In this document: positions 24,780 to 32,847 of the stretch, one piece after another
Layout of the letters: each line of letters opens with the position of its first letter
How positions within the stretch are numbered: the first letter of the stretch is position 1
Program-made: the position numbers and the translations under genes
The notes under the pieces: model-generated
What the model saw: only the letters and a program-made list of their open reading frames with translations
Databases searched by the model: none
What the model was told of the DNA's origin: nothing
Assembly: GCF_900104665.1 (NCBI RefSeq)
Contig: NZ_LT629966.1
Coordinates: 122,262 to 186,261 of the forward strand
Source: Traorella massiliensis
GTDB lineage: Bacteria > Bacillota_I > Bacilli_A > Erysipelotrichales > Erysipelotrichaceae
DNA: 64,000 bases
Direction: 5' to 3'

Positions 24780-26518
24780 TAGAACCTTTCTCTTTTATTG
24801 TAAGTCGTATGAAGCAGATGATGTGCCTTTTCACTGTTTGGTTCGCCCAGATAGTTTTTATACAGTGCCTGGATCTGTTTATTTTCATGCGATTTACGTA
24901 CCGGCATTTCTTCATCTTCTGCATATAAAGCAGCTGCACGTTTTGCTTTATAGTCAAAGCCGCTATTGCGAATATCAGCGCTAATATATGGCATACCGCC
25001 ACCATTGATACAGCCGCCTGGACAACCCATGATTTCAATGAAATGGTATTTGCTGACACCGTTTCGAATATCATCCAAAAGCGGTTTTGCGATCTTCATA
25101 GAATGAGCCACAGCTACATGAATTTCCATGCCAGCAATTTCCAGTGTAGCTTCTTTTAAGCCTTCTACGCCACGCACAGCCTTGTACTCGATATTTTTAA
25201 GCTCTTTCTTTTCCAGAATATCTGCTACTGTTCTTAAAGCCGCTTCCATGACGCCACCACTAGCTCCAAAAATGACACCGGCACCTGAATATTCACCAAA
25301 CATATCCTGATCAAATTCAGAATCTGTCAGATCAGCAAAATTAATACCAAACATCTTGATCAAACGAGCACATTCTCTTGTTGTTAAGACAGCATCAACA
25401 TCCTGCATACCTTCATGAACATTTTCTTTTTTATTGATTTCACCCTTCTTAGCTACACAAGGCATGATAGAAACAACATAAATATCCTTAGGATCAATTC
25501 CCTTTGTTTCTGCATAATAGCTCTTCAGAATGGCTCCAAACATCATATGCGGTGATTTACAGCTTGAAAGATGATCTAATAAATCCGGATATTCTCTTTC
25601 ACAGTAGTTGATCCATCCTGGTGAACAAGAAGTGATCATTGGCAATACGCCACCTTTTTTTACACGATGAAGGAATTCATTCCCTTCTTCCATGATGGTT
25701 AGGTCAGCTCCATAATTTGTATCATAGACACGATCAAATCCACAAAGCTTCAATGCGGTTACCATCTTTCCAGTTACCTTCGTACCGATTGGCATTCCAA
25801 ACTCTTCACCTAAACCTGCACGGATAGCTGGAGCTGTTTGTACGATCACATGCTTAGAAGGATCATTCAGTGCTTCAATGACCTCATGAATCGTTTCCTT
25901 TTCATGTAAAGCACCTACTGGACAAACATTGACACACTGTCCACACTGCATACAGTTAACATCTTTTAAAGATAAATCAAAAACTGGTCCAACACTTGTT
26001 TTAAAACCACGATTGATATAATTGAGTACACCTAGACCTTGAATTTTTTCACAAGCATTCACACAGCGTCCGCAAAGAACACATTTGCTCGTATCACGAA
26101 CGATTCCATCACTGGCATTATCAAAGGTTGGCTTTGTCTTTTCACCCTTAAAGGCATCTTCACGAACACCCACTTGTGCCGCTAAACGCTGTAATTCACA
26201 ATTGTTGTTACGGATACACTGCAAACAATTTTTAGAATGGTTAGACAGCATTAATTCAACAATACCTCTTCTAGCATCCAAAGCTTTTTTAGAATTTGTA
26301 TAAACTTCCATTCCTTCACTAACTGGATAGATACAGGCAGCACATAAATTACGAGCTCCTTTGACTTCTACCTGACACACACGACAGGCTCCCGTTCCCG
26401 TTAAATCCTTTAAATAACAAAGTGTCGGAATATGAATATTATTGGCTCTGGCTGCTTCAAGAATCGTTGATCCTTCTGCAGCTTCAATTTCCTGATTATT
26501 AATTTTTAATTTCACCAT
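24779..26518 (-). CDS. hndD: [FeFe] hydrogenase catalytic subunit (HndD/HydA, bifurcating group)
   Basis: This is a 579-residue protein. The ATG at 26,518 suits the GGAGG site; an earlier TTG is too close to it. It reversibly reduces protons to H2. From the N-terminus it has a [2Fe-2S] domain (CYLKDLTGTGACRVC), the His-Cys3 [4Fe-4S] motif (HSKNCLQCIRNNNC), two ferredoxin [4Fe-4S] motifs (CVLCGRCVNAC, CMQCGQCVNVC), and the H-cluster motifs TSCSPGWINYCE, MPCVAKKGE and MGCPGGCINGGG. The TSCSPGW variant, with Ser after Cys, is common in multimeric NAD(P)-linked enzymes. With HndA, HndB and HndC it forms a cytoplasmic electron-bifurcating complex that couples NAD(P)H and ferredoxin. The maturases HydE, F and G are not in this window. 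Confidence 0.96.
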   Translation of the reverse strand: MVKLKINNQEIEAAEGSTILEAARANNIHIPTLCYLKDLTGTGACRVCQVEVKGARNLCAACIYPVSEGMEVYTNSKKALDARRGIVELMLSNHSKNCLQCIRNNNCELQRLAAQVGVREDAFKGEKTKPTFDNASDGIVRDTSKCVLCGRCVNACEKIQGLGVLNYINRGFKTSVGPVFDLSLKDVNCMQCGQCVNVCPVGALHEKETIHEVIEALNDPSKHVIVQTAPAIRAGLGEEFGMPIGTKVTGKMVTALKLCGFDRVYDTNYGADLTIMEEGNEFLHRVKKGGVLPMITSCSPGWINYCEREYPDLLDHLSSCKSPHMMFGAILKSYYAETKGIDPKDIYVVSIMPCVAKKGEINKKENVHEGMQDVDAVLTTRECARLIKMFGINFADLTDSEFDQDMFGEYSGAGVIFGASGGVMEAALRTVADILEKKELKNIEYKAVRGVEGLKEATLEIAGMEIHVAVAHSMKIAKPLLDDIRNGVSKYHFIEIMGCPGGCINGGGMPYISADIRNSGFDYKAKRAAALYAEDEEMPVRKSHENKQIQALYKNYLGEPNSEKAHHLLHTTYNKRERF

Positions 26519-26531
26519 CTTCAAAGCCCTC

Positions 26532-28328
26532 CTATCTCATCTCAACAGCGCCAAAGTGACAAGCTTCCTTGCAGGCACCACACTTGATACACTTGCTTGT
26601 ATCAATCTTAAATACTTCCTTACCAGCAATACCGCTGATAGCGCCAGTAGGACATTTCTTCGAACACAAAGAACACTTCTTACATTTATCTGGATCGATC
26701 GAATAAGAAAGCAATGCCTTGCACACATGAGCCGGACAGCGTTTATCTTTCACATGTGCTTCATATTCATCTCTAAAGAAACGCAATGTTGACAATACTG
26801 GATTAGGTGCAGTCTGTCCCAAACCGCAAAGAGCTGTTGATTTGATCGTATAACAGAGCTGTTCCATCTCATCGATCAGTTCCATCGTACCTCTTCCTTC
26901 ACAAATATCTGTTAACATCTCCAGAAGACGTTTGGTTCCTACACGACATGGCGTACATTTACCACAAGACTCATCAACGATAAAATCCATATAGAAACGG
27001 GCAATATCAACCATACAGTTATCTTCATCCATGACGATCATACCGCCTGATCCCATCATTGAACCTTTAGCTACTAAAGTATCAAAATCAATTGGAGAAT
27101 CCAAATCAGCTTCGGTCAGACAGCCACCACTTGGTCCACCTGTCTGAACAGCCTTAAAACGTTTATTATTTGGACAGCCACCACCAATTTCATAGATCAC
27201 CTCACGTAAAGTTGTTCCCATTGGAACCTCTACAAGACCTGTATTCGCAACTTTCCCACCTAAGGCAAATACTTTCGTACCACTTGATTTTTCTGTCCCC
27301 ATCGACTTGAACCAGTCAGCTCCATGATTAATGATCTGAGCTACATTCGCCAATGTTTCTACATTATTGATGATCGTTGGTTTTCCCCAGACACCTTTAT
27401 GAGCTGGAAATGGTGGTTTTGGCATTGGCATACCACGTTTTCCTTCAATTGAAGCAATCAATGCTGTTTCTTCACCACAAACAAAAGCTCCTGCTCCTAA
27501 GCGAAGCTCTAGGTCAAAGCTAAAATCTGTCGAGAAAATATTTTTTCCTAATAAGCCTAATTCTCTAGCCTGTTTAATTGCAATATTTAAACGTTCTACC
27601 GCAATTGGATATTCTGCACGAATATAAATATAACCATAATTCGCACCAATCGCATAACCGGCAATAGCCATCGCTTCAATAACGCTATGTGGATCTCCCT
27701 CCAGGATAGAACGATCCATGAAAGCACCTGGATCGCCTTCATCAGCATTACAGATCACATATTTCTGATCACTTTCTTCCTGAGCAGCAAACTGCCATTT
27801 TAAACCTGTTAGGAATCCTCCGCCGCCACGTCCACGAAGTCCTGATTTCTTGATTTCATCCACGACCTGCTGCGGTGTCATTTCTGTCAGCACCTTACCT
27901 AAAGCCATGTAACCATCACGAGCAATATATTCATTGATATCTTCTGGATTGATCACACCACAGTTTTTCAATGCAATACGCTTTTGTTTTGCATAAAAGC
28001 GAATCTTATCCATACTGAAAACTTTTTCTTTTGTTTCTTCATCAATATCATGCATTTCCAGACGCTCTACACGTCTTCCCTTATAAATATGTTCATTTAC
28101 AATTTCACTGACATCTTCTACTTTTACCTGACAATAGAAGACTCTATCCGGATGAATCGCAACAATTGGACCTTTCTGACATAATCCAAAACAGCCTGTT
28201 TTCACAACTTTGACTTCTTTATCCAGGCCCATTTCCTCTAAAATACGATTAAACTCTTTCTCAATCAGATCACTCTTGGAGGAAGTACATCCAGTTCCTC
28301 CGCAGATCAGTACATTCATTCTCTCCAT
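26532..28328 (-). CDS. hndC: HndC/NuoF-like flavin subunit of bifurcating hydrogenase
   Basis: This 598-residue subunit has an N-terminal thioredoxin-like [2Fe-2S] domain (ICGGTGCTSSK... KTGCFGLCQKGP). The NuoF core follows, with NADH-binding (GLRGRGGGGFLTGLKW) and FMN-binding segments (CNADEGDPGAFMDR, GAGAFVCGEETALIASIEG), then the [4Fe-4S] motif ESCGKCTPCRVG. Two C-terminal ferredoxin motifs (CKKCSLCSKKCP, CIKCGACKEAC) complete it. It oxidises or reduces NAD(P)(H) and holds the flavin at which electrons are thought to bifurcate. An AGGTAGATAAGT leader precedes the ATG. HndD starts 13 bp after its stop. Confidence 0.96.
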   Translation of the reverse strand: MERMNVLICGGTGCTSSKSDLIEKEFNRILEEMGLDKEVKVVKTGCFGLCQKGPIVAIHPDRVFYCQVKVEDVSEIVNEHIYKGRRVERLEMHDIDEETKEKVFSMDKIRFYAKQKRIALKNCGVINPEDINEYIARDGYMALGKVLTEMTPQQVVDEIKKSGLRGRGGGGFLTGLKWQFAAQEESDQKYVICNADEGDPGAFMDRSILEGDPHSVIEAMAIAGYAIGANYGYIYIRAEYPIAVERLNIAIKQARELGLLGKNIFSTDFSFDLELRLGAGAFVCGEETALIASIEGKRGMPMPKPPFPAHKGVWGKPTIINNVETLANVAQIINHGADWFKSMGTEKSSGTKVFALGGKVANTGLVEVPMGTTLREVIYEIGGGCPNNKRFKAVQTGGPSGGCLTEADLDSPIDFDTLVAKGSMMGSGGMIVMDEDNCMVDIARFYMDFIVDESCGKCTPCRVGTKRLLEMLTDICEGRGTMELIDEMEQLCYTIKSTALCGLGQTAPNPVLSTLRFFRDEYEAHVKDKRCPAHVCKALLSYSIDPDKCKKCSLCSKKCPTGAISGIAGKEVFKIDTSKCIKCGACKEACHFGAVEMR

Positions 28329-28330
28329 AC

Positions 28331-28696
28331 TTATCTACCTGCTGCTCCTATCGTAAATTCCTCACAAATTTCTCCCTGTCCAATATGTTTTCTTGCAACT
28401 TCTTCAGCCTTAGCAGGATTCATATGAACATAAGTTGTCTTATTCCCCTGCTTATCAAAAACTTCTACAATTGGTTCATACGAACATAATCCCATACATC
28501 CGCTCTGTGTAACAGTTGCACTATAATTATGCTTTCCAACTTCTTCTACAAAAGTGTTCAGTACCGGACGGGCACCCGCTGAAATTCCACATGTTCCCAT
28601 ACCGACTACGATACGGTAATCATTTTCACCATCGCGCAGGTCAAGACGCTTTTTTGTCTGATCGCGCAGAGCTTTTAAATCTGCTAATGACTTCAT
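28331..28696 (-). CDS. hndB: HndB-like [2Fe-2S] thioredoxin-fold subunit
   Basis: This 121-residue protein starts at the ATG at 28,696 behind AAAGAGGAGGAAAAAG. It is a thioredoxin-like ferredoxin with cysteines in GMGTCGISAGARPVL and QSGCMGLCSYEP, giving the four ligands of a [2Fe-2S] cluster. In Hnd-type hydrogenases this small subunit passes electrons between HndA or HndC and the catalytic subunit. Its start lies inside the 3' end of the GHKL ATPase gene (56-bp overlap), and HndC follows 2 bp after its stop. Confidence 0.94.
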   Translation of the reverse strand: MKSLADLKALRDQTKKRLDLRDGENDYRIVVGMGTCGISAGARPVLNTFVEEVGKHNYSATVTQSGCMGLCSYEPIVEVFDKQGNKTTYVHMNPAKAEEVARKHIGQGEICEEFTIGAAGR

Positions 28697-29240
28697 CTTT
28701 TTCCTCCTCTTTGATACCTTCATTGATATAAGCTTTACACCAAGAAGAAATCTCAGCTTCACATATGCTTACATCACCTAAGATTTCCCTGATTTCTTGT
28801 GAATCAAAGCTAAAATGCTTCTCATCACTTATATAATCAAAGTGAATATGAATGGCTTCATTCATACATAGAGCTAATACCAGTGCATCACCAATATCAC
28901 CTCTGGGAGGAACATCCCAATGATCTTTTTTCATCGTACATTTGATCCTTGTTCCTTCATTCACTTTTGATTCCAATTCAAAATGGCCTTCACACTGCTC
29001 AGCCAGTTCTTTAAAAAATGGTATACCTAATCCAATTTTTCTTGTTGTTCGTGTGGTAAAAAAAGGATTTTGTACTTTTTCCACCATCTCTGCGTCCATT
29101 CCCCTTCCATCGTCAATAATTTCAAGAGATATTTCATTTTTCTTCTTGCTATCTTCAAAGCGAATCATGATATGAGATGCATCCGCACGTATGCTATTCG
29201 ATGTGATATCCAGCAAATACATACTTAAATCAGCCATCAT
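28641..29240 (-). CDS. GHKL-fold ATP-binding protein of the hydrogenase operon
   Basis: This 199-residue protein starts at the ATG at 29,240 behind GGAGGAAAG. It is a stand-alone HATPase_c domain: N-box region LLDITSNSIRADA, G1 box IIDDGRGMD, and a later TTRTTRKIGLGIPFFKELAEQ segment matching the G2/lid region. No phosphoacceptor histidine domain is present. Proteins like this occur regularly in clostridial hydrogenase operons, where their role is unknown; an anti-sigma or regulatory kinase-like function is plausible. Confidence 0.85.
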   Translation of the reverse strand: MMADLSMYLLDITSNSIRADASHIMIRFEDSKKKNEISLEIIDDGRGMDAEMVEKVQNPFFTTRTTRKIGLGIPFFKELAEQCEGHFELESKVNEGTRIKCTMKKDHWDVPPRGDIGDALVLALCMNEAIHIHFDYISDEKHFSFDSQEIREILGDVSICEAEISSWCKAYINEGIKEEEKDEVISRFKSSARSDKKAS

Positions 29241-29932
29241 AAAGCTTTCCTCCATAATGCTTCCCATTTTTCTTCATCGATATCTTCTTCAAAAAGATCG
29301 ATATCCTGAAGATAATGAGCATCACTGTTTCTGACCCATAATACTTCTTTCAGCCAAGGATGCATTTTCTGCACCCATTCTTTTTGATCCTTATTTTTAA
29401 CCTCAATTAAATCAAATTCCAAATTTTGAGGAATAAAACCTAATTGGGTTAAAATGGAATTCGCTTTATCACAAACATGAGCCAGTGACACAATTCCTTG
29501 ACACTGATGAGCCTTTTGAGCAATCACATCAATGCTTTGGGTTACTGATTGAAGAAGCAGGATATCTTCACTGCCAATCACCTCATCTTTATCATCAAAC
29601 AGCCACTGATTTCCAAAATAACGAACATCATTGCTGATGGAAGGCAAATTCATTTTCAGCCAGCTATCAAACTCCATAGCCTTTTCATAATTCTTAAAAT
29701 AGATACATAAATGCACTTCCTCGATACTTTGTACCTCAACGCCAAAGATGTATCCCATATTTAATTTTTGAGCTACCTCAGCCATCATTCGCTGCTGTCC
29801 TAGCGTATTATGATCACAAACGCTGATCATCTCTAAGCCACATAACTTAGCCATATTGACAATATTATGTGGTGTCATATCATCGCTAGCACAAGGTGAG
29901 AGAGCTGAGTGAATGTGCAGATCAACACGCAT
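29237..29932 (-). CDS. PHP-domain phosphoesterase-like protein of the hydrogenase operon
   Basis: This 231-residue protein has the metal-binding PHP motifs in order: VDLHIHSALSPCA, VCDHNTLGQ, GVEVQSI, LAHVCD and RNSDAHYL. The domain usually hydrolyses phosphoesters or binds nucleotides. It overlaps the GHKL gene by 4 bp and follows the DRTGG gene by 1 bp, so translation is coupled. In hydrogenase operons the substrate has not been established; a nucleotide signal is one possibility. Confidence 0.88.
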   Translation of the reverse strand: MRVDLHIHSALSPCASDDMTPHNIVNMAKLCGLEMISVCDHNTLGQQRMMAEVAQKLNMGYIFGVEVQSIEEVHLCIYFKNYEKAMEFDSWLKMNLPSISNDVRYFGNQWLFDDKDEVIGSEDILLLQSVTQSIDVIAQKAHQCQGIVSLAHVCDKANSILTQLGFIPQNLEFDLIEVKNKDQKEWVQKMHPWLKEVLWVRNSDAHYLQDIDLFEEDIDEEKWEALWRKAL

Positions 29933-29933
29933 G

Positions 29934-30266
29934 CTACAAGCCTAACTCCACACACTTCTTACAGATTTCGTATGCAGGAAGTTCACACGCACATAAAGCA
30001 ATATCCTCTTCGAGTGCCTTATCGATCATTTCCTGTTCAATAGGTGCTCCCTGAGCAATCACTAACACGCTTATTTCTTTTAAAGCGCTTACAGCAACAC
30101 TATTAAGATGACTTTGCACAGTAATCCATATCTGATCGGCTTCACAGTTACCCATGACCCAGCTTAAAAGATCGCCTACAAAAACGCCTGCAATTTCTCT
30201 TTCTAAGGCTTTGTCGCTCGCCCATATCTTAAACCCTGTTTTTTGCGCAAACTCTTTAACTCGCAT
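29934..30266 (-). CDS. DRTGG-domain protein, first
   Basis: This 110-residue protein matches the DRTGG domain: VFVGDLLSWVMGNCEADQIWITVQSHLNSVAVSALKEISVLVIAQGAPIEQEMIDKALEEDIALCACELPAYEI. The domain is often linked to CBS/AMP-sensing and may bind a nucleotide. It overlaps the hydrogenase-like gene by 11 bp upstream and precedes the PHP gene. A second DRTGG protein is at 31,828-32,175. Confidence 0.85.
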   Translation of the reverse strand: MRVKEFAQKTGFKIWASDKALEREIAGVFVGDLLSWVMGNCEADQIWITVQSHLNSVAVSALKEISVLVIAQGAPIEQEMIDKALEEDIALCACELPAYEICKKCVELGL

Positions 30267-31428
30267 CTTTTTCTCTCCTTTTAATAATTCGACAGTCGCC
30301 TAATTGCTGTTGTCCATCAGCGATTGCTTCTGCCATGCTTCGACAAGATGGATAACCACAGGCTCCACAATCAAATCCCGGCAGATGATCAAATATTTCA
30401 TTAACCGTACTGAAACGTTTCAGCTGCTCCATCATATTCTTTGGCTGCAGCTTTAAATCATCTTTTTCTTTCTGAAGTTCTTCAAGCGTATAATTCTTTA
30501 TTTTCCCATGAGCCGTTTTCATCAGTTCATGCATATTGATCCTTCCATTAAAAGGATTGCCCCATAAGAACTGTCCACCGATACAGCCATTAAAACAAGC
30601 ACTCAGTGACAAATATTTCACTTCTTTCAACAGACCAAATTCACTCAATTCTAAAGCCCTGCGAACCTTATCCATTCCATTAACAGATAAGATTTGAGCA
30701 TCAAATCGCTGTCCTAGCCCACAGGCTACTGAGCGAATGCCTTCTTTACATAATTCAGCATCAGCTTCATCCTGATTACGATAAGCATTGATATTAGGAA
30801 ATAAATCAACGATTGAAAGACAGTGATCGATCTCACTATTTATATTGCCATATGGATATTTTCCGAATGCCAGTTTAGCAGGACATTCACATAATAAGAA
30901 GATTCCTGCATCCTTGCCATATTTCTGACGAACATCTTTTGCAGCCAATACAGAAGGATATTCAAAATTGATTTGGTTATCCAGCAGCATCGGATACTGC
31001 TTTTCAATCAATTCATTGACAACTGGACAAAACGAAGAAATATAAAGTTCTTTCTTTTCTTTTAAAAGATCATTTACTTTTTCATAAACAGCGCCCTCAT
31101 AAGGACTTAAACTCACTAATTCATCAAAGCCGAGTTTTAATAAGGCTGCATTTAAACGCCGCGCGTCTGTTTCATTAGAACAATCACAATAGATCGAACT
31201 TGGAACCAGACCAATTTTTATCTTATAATTCTGCAAATCAACCAGTGTTGATCCTTTTGCACTCAATCCAGAATGCTTGCAGGCACTGATACACGCCCCA
31301 CAGTTAATACATTTATCTGCGGATATAAGTACTCTTTCATCTTTGATCGTAATAGCTTCAAACGGACACGTTTTCAAACAGCGCATACATTTTACACACT
31401 TATGAAGTGTATAAGTAATGACTCTCAT
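30256..31428 (-). CDS. [FeFe]-hydrogenase-like iron-sulfur protein, probably sensory or regulatory
   Basis: This 390-residue protein starts at the ATG at 31,428, which overlaps the preceding stop as ATGA. Two ferredoxin motifs (CVKCMRCLKTCP, CINCGACISAC) are followed by a hydrogenase-like large-subunit domain. The four cysteines that would bind the H-cluster [4Fe-4S] appear kept (SSFCPVV, CECPAK, ACFNGCIGG), but the proton-transfer Cys of the usual TSCCP motif is Phe. The C-terminus carries an additional FeS domain (DCGACGYPSC). It is therefore unlikely to be an efficient hydrogen-producing enzyme and may sense H2 or redox state, in keeping with the regulatory proteins around it. Confidence 0.85.
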   Translation of the reverse strand: MRVITYTLHKCVKCMRCLKTCPFEAITIKDERVLISADKCINCGACISACKHSGLSAKGSTLVDLQNYKIKIGLVPSSIYCDCSNETDARRLNAALLKLGFDELVSLSPYEGAVYEKVNDLLKEKKELYISSFCPVVNELIEKQYPMLLDNQINFEYPSVLAAKDVRQKYGKDAGIFLLCECPAKLAFGKYPYGNINSEIDHCLSIVDLFPNINAYRNQDEADAELCKEGIRSVACGLGQRFDAQILSVNGMDKVRRALELSEFGLLKEVKYLSLSACFNGCIGGQFLWGNPFNGRINMHELMKTAHGKIKNYTLEELQKEKDDLKLQPKNMMEQLKRFSTVNEIFDHLPGFDCGACGYPSCRSMAEAIADGQQQLGDCRIIKRREKDAS

Positions 31429-31835
31429 ATATGAAATCCTATCCTTAAGCATGTTCCTTCAGGAGATGTTTTTAGATCAAATGTATCCGAAACTCTTTTA
31501 ATATTCGGAAGACCCATGCCGGCACCAAAGCCAAATTCCAATGCTTTTCCCGAAGCTGTCGAATATCCGGGTTTCATCGCCTTCTCCACATCAGCAATTC
31601 CAGGACCTGTATCTTTAAACAAAAGATAGATACCTTCTTCACTGATTTCCAAAACGACTTCGCCTCCATAAGAATGAATGATCATATTGATTTCCGCCTC
31701 ATAACAGGCAACCGCAATTCTACGTAAGATATCAGCAGGAAGTCCTAACTGCTTTAGCAGGCTTTTGACATTCGTTGATACCTTGCCGGCATTCGCATAA
31801 TCTTCACGCATGATAGGATATGTCTCTTTAAACAC
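31425..31835 (-). CDS. RsbW-like anti-sigma-type ATPase
   Basis: This 136-residue protein is an HATPase_c_2 (RsbW/SpoIIAB-like) domain: N-box AVACYEAEINMIIHSYG, G1 KDTGPGIADVEKAM, and GFGAGMGLPNIKRVSDTF matching the G2 box and lid. Such proteins phosphorylate an anti-anti-sigma factor or bind sigma. No partner sigma or STAS gene is nearby. It overlaps the DRTGG gene upstream by 8 bp and the hydrogenase-like gene downstream as ATGA. Confidence 0.88.
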   Translation of the reverse strand: MFKETYPIMREDYANAGKVSTNVKSLLKQLGLPADILRRIAVACYEAEINMIIHSYGGEVVLEISEEGIYLLFKDTGPGIADVEKAMKPGYSTASGKALEFGFGAGMGLPNIKRVSDTFDLKTSPEGTCLRIGFHI

Positions 31836-32175
31836 TCTTTAATCCTTTAGCATGTAAAATGCCACATGTTTCAAACATCGTTAAAGGAGTCGTCATCACA
31901 TTGATCTTCATCTCTTTCGCCAATGCAATTTCTTCCTCATTGTATTTTTTCCCTCTTACGATCAATATAGTATGAATATCCAGCATATCTGCCGTACGAA
32001 TGCTTTGGGAGTTACATAATCCTGTAATCAATACTGTTTCTTCCGAATACTGTTGAATCAATGCCAAAGCATCACTCATCAGATCCGAAGAAAACCCATA
32101 ATTAATCTCACATTCGCTGTCACAGCAAACAAGCCATTCGCCATGTACGGCTTCTATAATATCATTTAATTTCAT
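31828..32175 (-). CDS. DRTGG-domain protein, second
   Basis: This 115-residue protein starts at the ATG at 32,175 (an in-frame GTG at 32,184 is also possible). It shows the DRTGG pattern: FSSDLMSDALALIQQYSEETVLITGLCNSQSIRTADMLDIHTILIVRG, KEMKINVMTTPLTMFETCGILHAKGL. Its relative at 29,934-30,266 lacks part of the C-terminal segment. It lies between HndA and the RsbW-like gene with overlaps on both sides. Confidence 0.85.
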   Translation of the reverse strand: MKLNDIIEAVHGEWLVCCDSECEINYGFSSDLMSDALALIQQYSEETVLITGLCNSQSIRTADMLDIHTILIVRGKKYNEEEIALAKEMKINVMTTPLTMFETCGILHAKGLKSV

Positions 32176-32176
32176 A

Positions 32177-32659
32177 TTATTCACTTGCAGCTATCGCACT
32201 AATCAGCTGCTTTACTTCATTCATATCCGTGATATTACCATGTACCTTACCATCGATAATAGCTACCGGAGCTAAACCACAGGCACCAAGACAGCGTGTT
32301 GCATCAATCGAAAACAAGCCGTCCGGACTTGTCTTATTGACCTCACAGTCACAAGCCTCGCATATCGTTTCTAATAATTGCTGAGCTCCTTTTACATAAC
32401 AAGCTGTTCCCATGCAGACATTAATAACATGCTTGCCTTTTGGCTGCGTCGTAAACTGTGCATAAAAAGTAACTACTCCATATACATTGGCAACGCTTAC
32501 ATCACAGGCATCAGCAATCTTCAACATCGCTTCGAATGGGATATAGCCACATTCATTTTGAACATCATGCAGCATCAATTTGACAGGTCCCATTTTTCCT
32601 TTGTGTCTTGCGACAATCTCATCAATTTTTTTTCTTGTTTCAGCATTTATCTTTTCCAT
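32177..32659 (-). CDS. hndA: HndA/NuoE-like [2Fe-2S] subunit of bifurcating hydrogenase
   Basis: This 160-residue protein starts at ATG 32,659 behind GGAAGG. It has the NuoE pattern of helical N-terminal region (GPVKLMLHDVQNECGYIP, YGVVTFYAQF) and thioredoxin-like [2Fe-2S] domain with cysteines in CMGTACYVKG and CLGACGLAP. It passes electrons to or from the NuoF-like flavin subunit. It is the first gene of a ten-gene run to 24,779 in which nearly every gene overlaps or touches the next, so one transcript is likely. Confidence 0.95.
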   Translation of the reverse strand: MEKINAETRKKIDEIVARHKGKMGPVKLMLHDVQNECGYIPFEAMLKIADACDVSVANVYGVVTFYAQFTTQPKGKHVINVCMGTACYVKGAQQLLETICEACDCEVNKTSPDGLFSIDATRCLGACGLAPVAIIDGKVHGNITDMNEVKQLISAIAASE

Positions 32660-32697
32660 TTGACAACCTTCCTTCTGAATCAAAAAACTTCATGAAA

Positions 32698-32820
32698 TTA
32701 TTTTAACATTTTTCTCTCTTTTAGAAAACCCTCTTTTGTTATTTCTATCACAAATTCGCCTTTTTCTATTTCTTCATAATAAAAGAACTGTGATGAGTCA
32801 TGAAATTGATCAATTTTCAC
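32698..32820 (-). CDS. Possible 40-residue protein or gene remnant
   Basis: A GTG at 32,820, behind AGGAAC, opens a 40-codon frame that is rich in Glu, Lys and Gly (DSSQFFYYEEIEKGEFVIE, ITKEGFLKERKMLK), unlike the Phe/Asn/Ile-rich translation expected from AT-rich noncoding DNA. It lies 27 bp after the permease gene, where an ABC ATPase gene would be expected, and could be the last trace of one, or a small real gene. No family is recognised. Confidence 0.35.
   Translation of the reverse strand: MKIDQFHDSSQFFYYEEIEKGEFVIEITKEGFLKERKMLK
32736..32753. promoter_or_regulatory. Rex-like operator upstream of the hydrogenase operon
   Basis: TTGTTATTTCTATCACAA is an 18-bp imperfect palindrome (TTGTNA-6-TNACAA) matching the Rex consensus form TTGTNA-N6-TNACAA. 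It lies about 77-94 bp before the hndA start. Rex represses NADH-reoxidising genes, including hydrogenases, when NAD+ is high. The caveat is that the same bases lie inside a 40-codon frame, so the match could be chance. Confidence 0.5.
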
Positions 32821-32847
32821 TCATACAGTTCCTGTAGCAAATGATTC

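Noticed and set aside
24709-25074. Frame of 121 codons on the minus strand across the end of the hydrogenase gene
   Set aside because: It is an out-of-frame shadow of hndD and its terminator.
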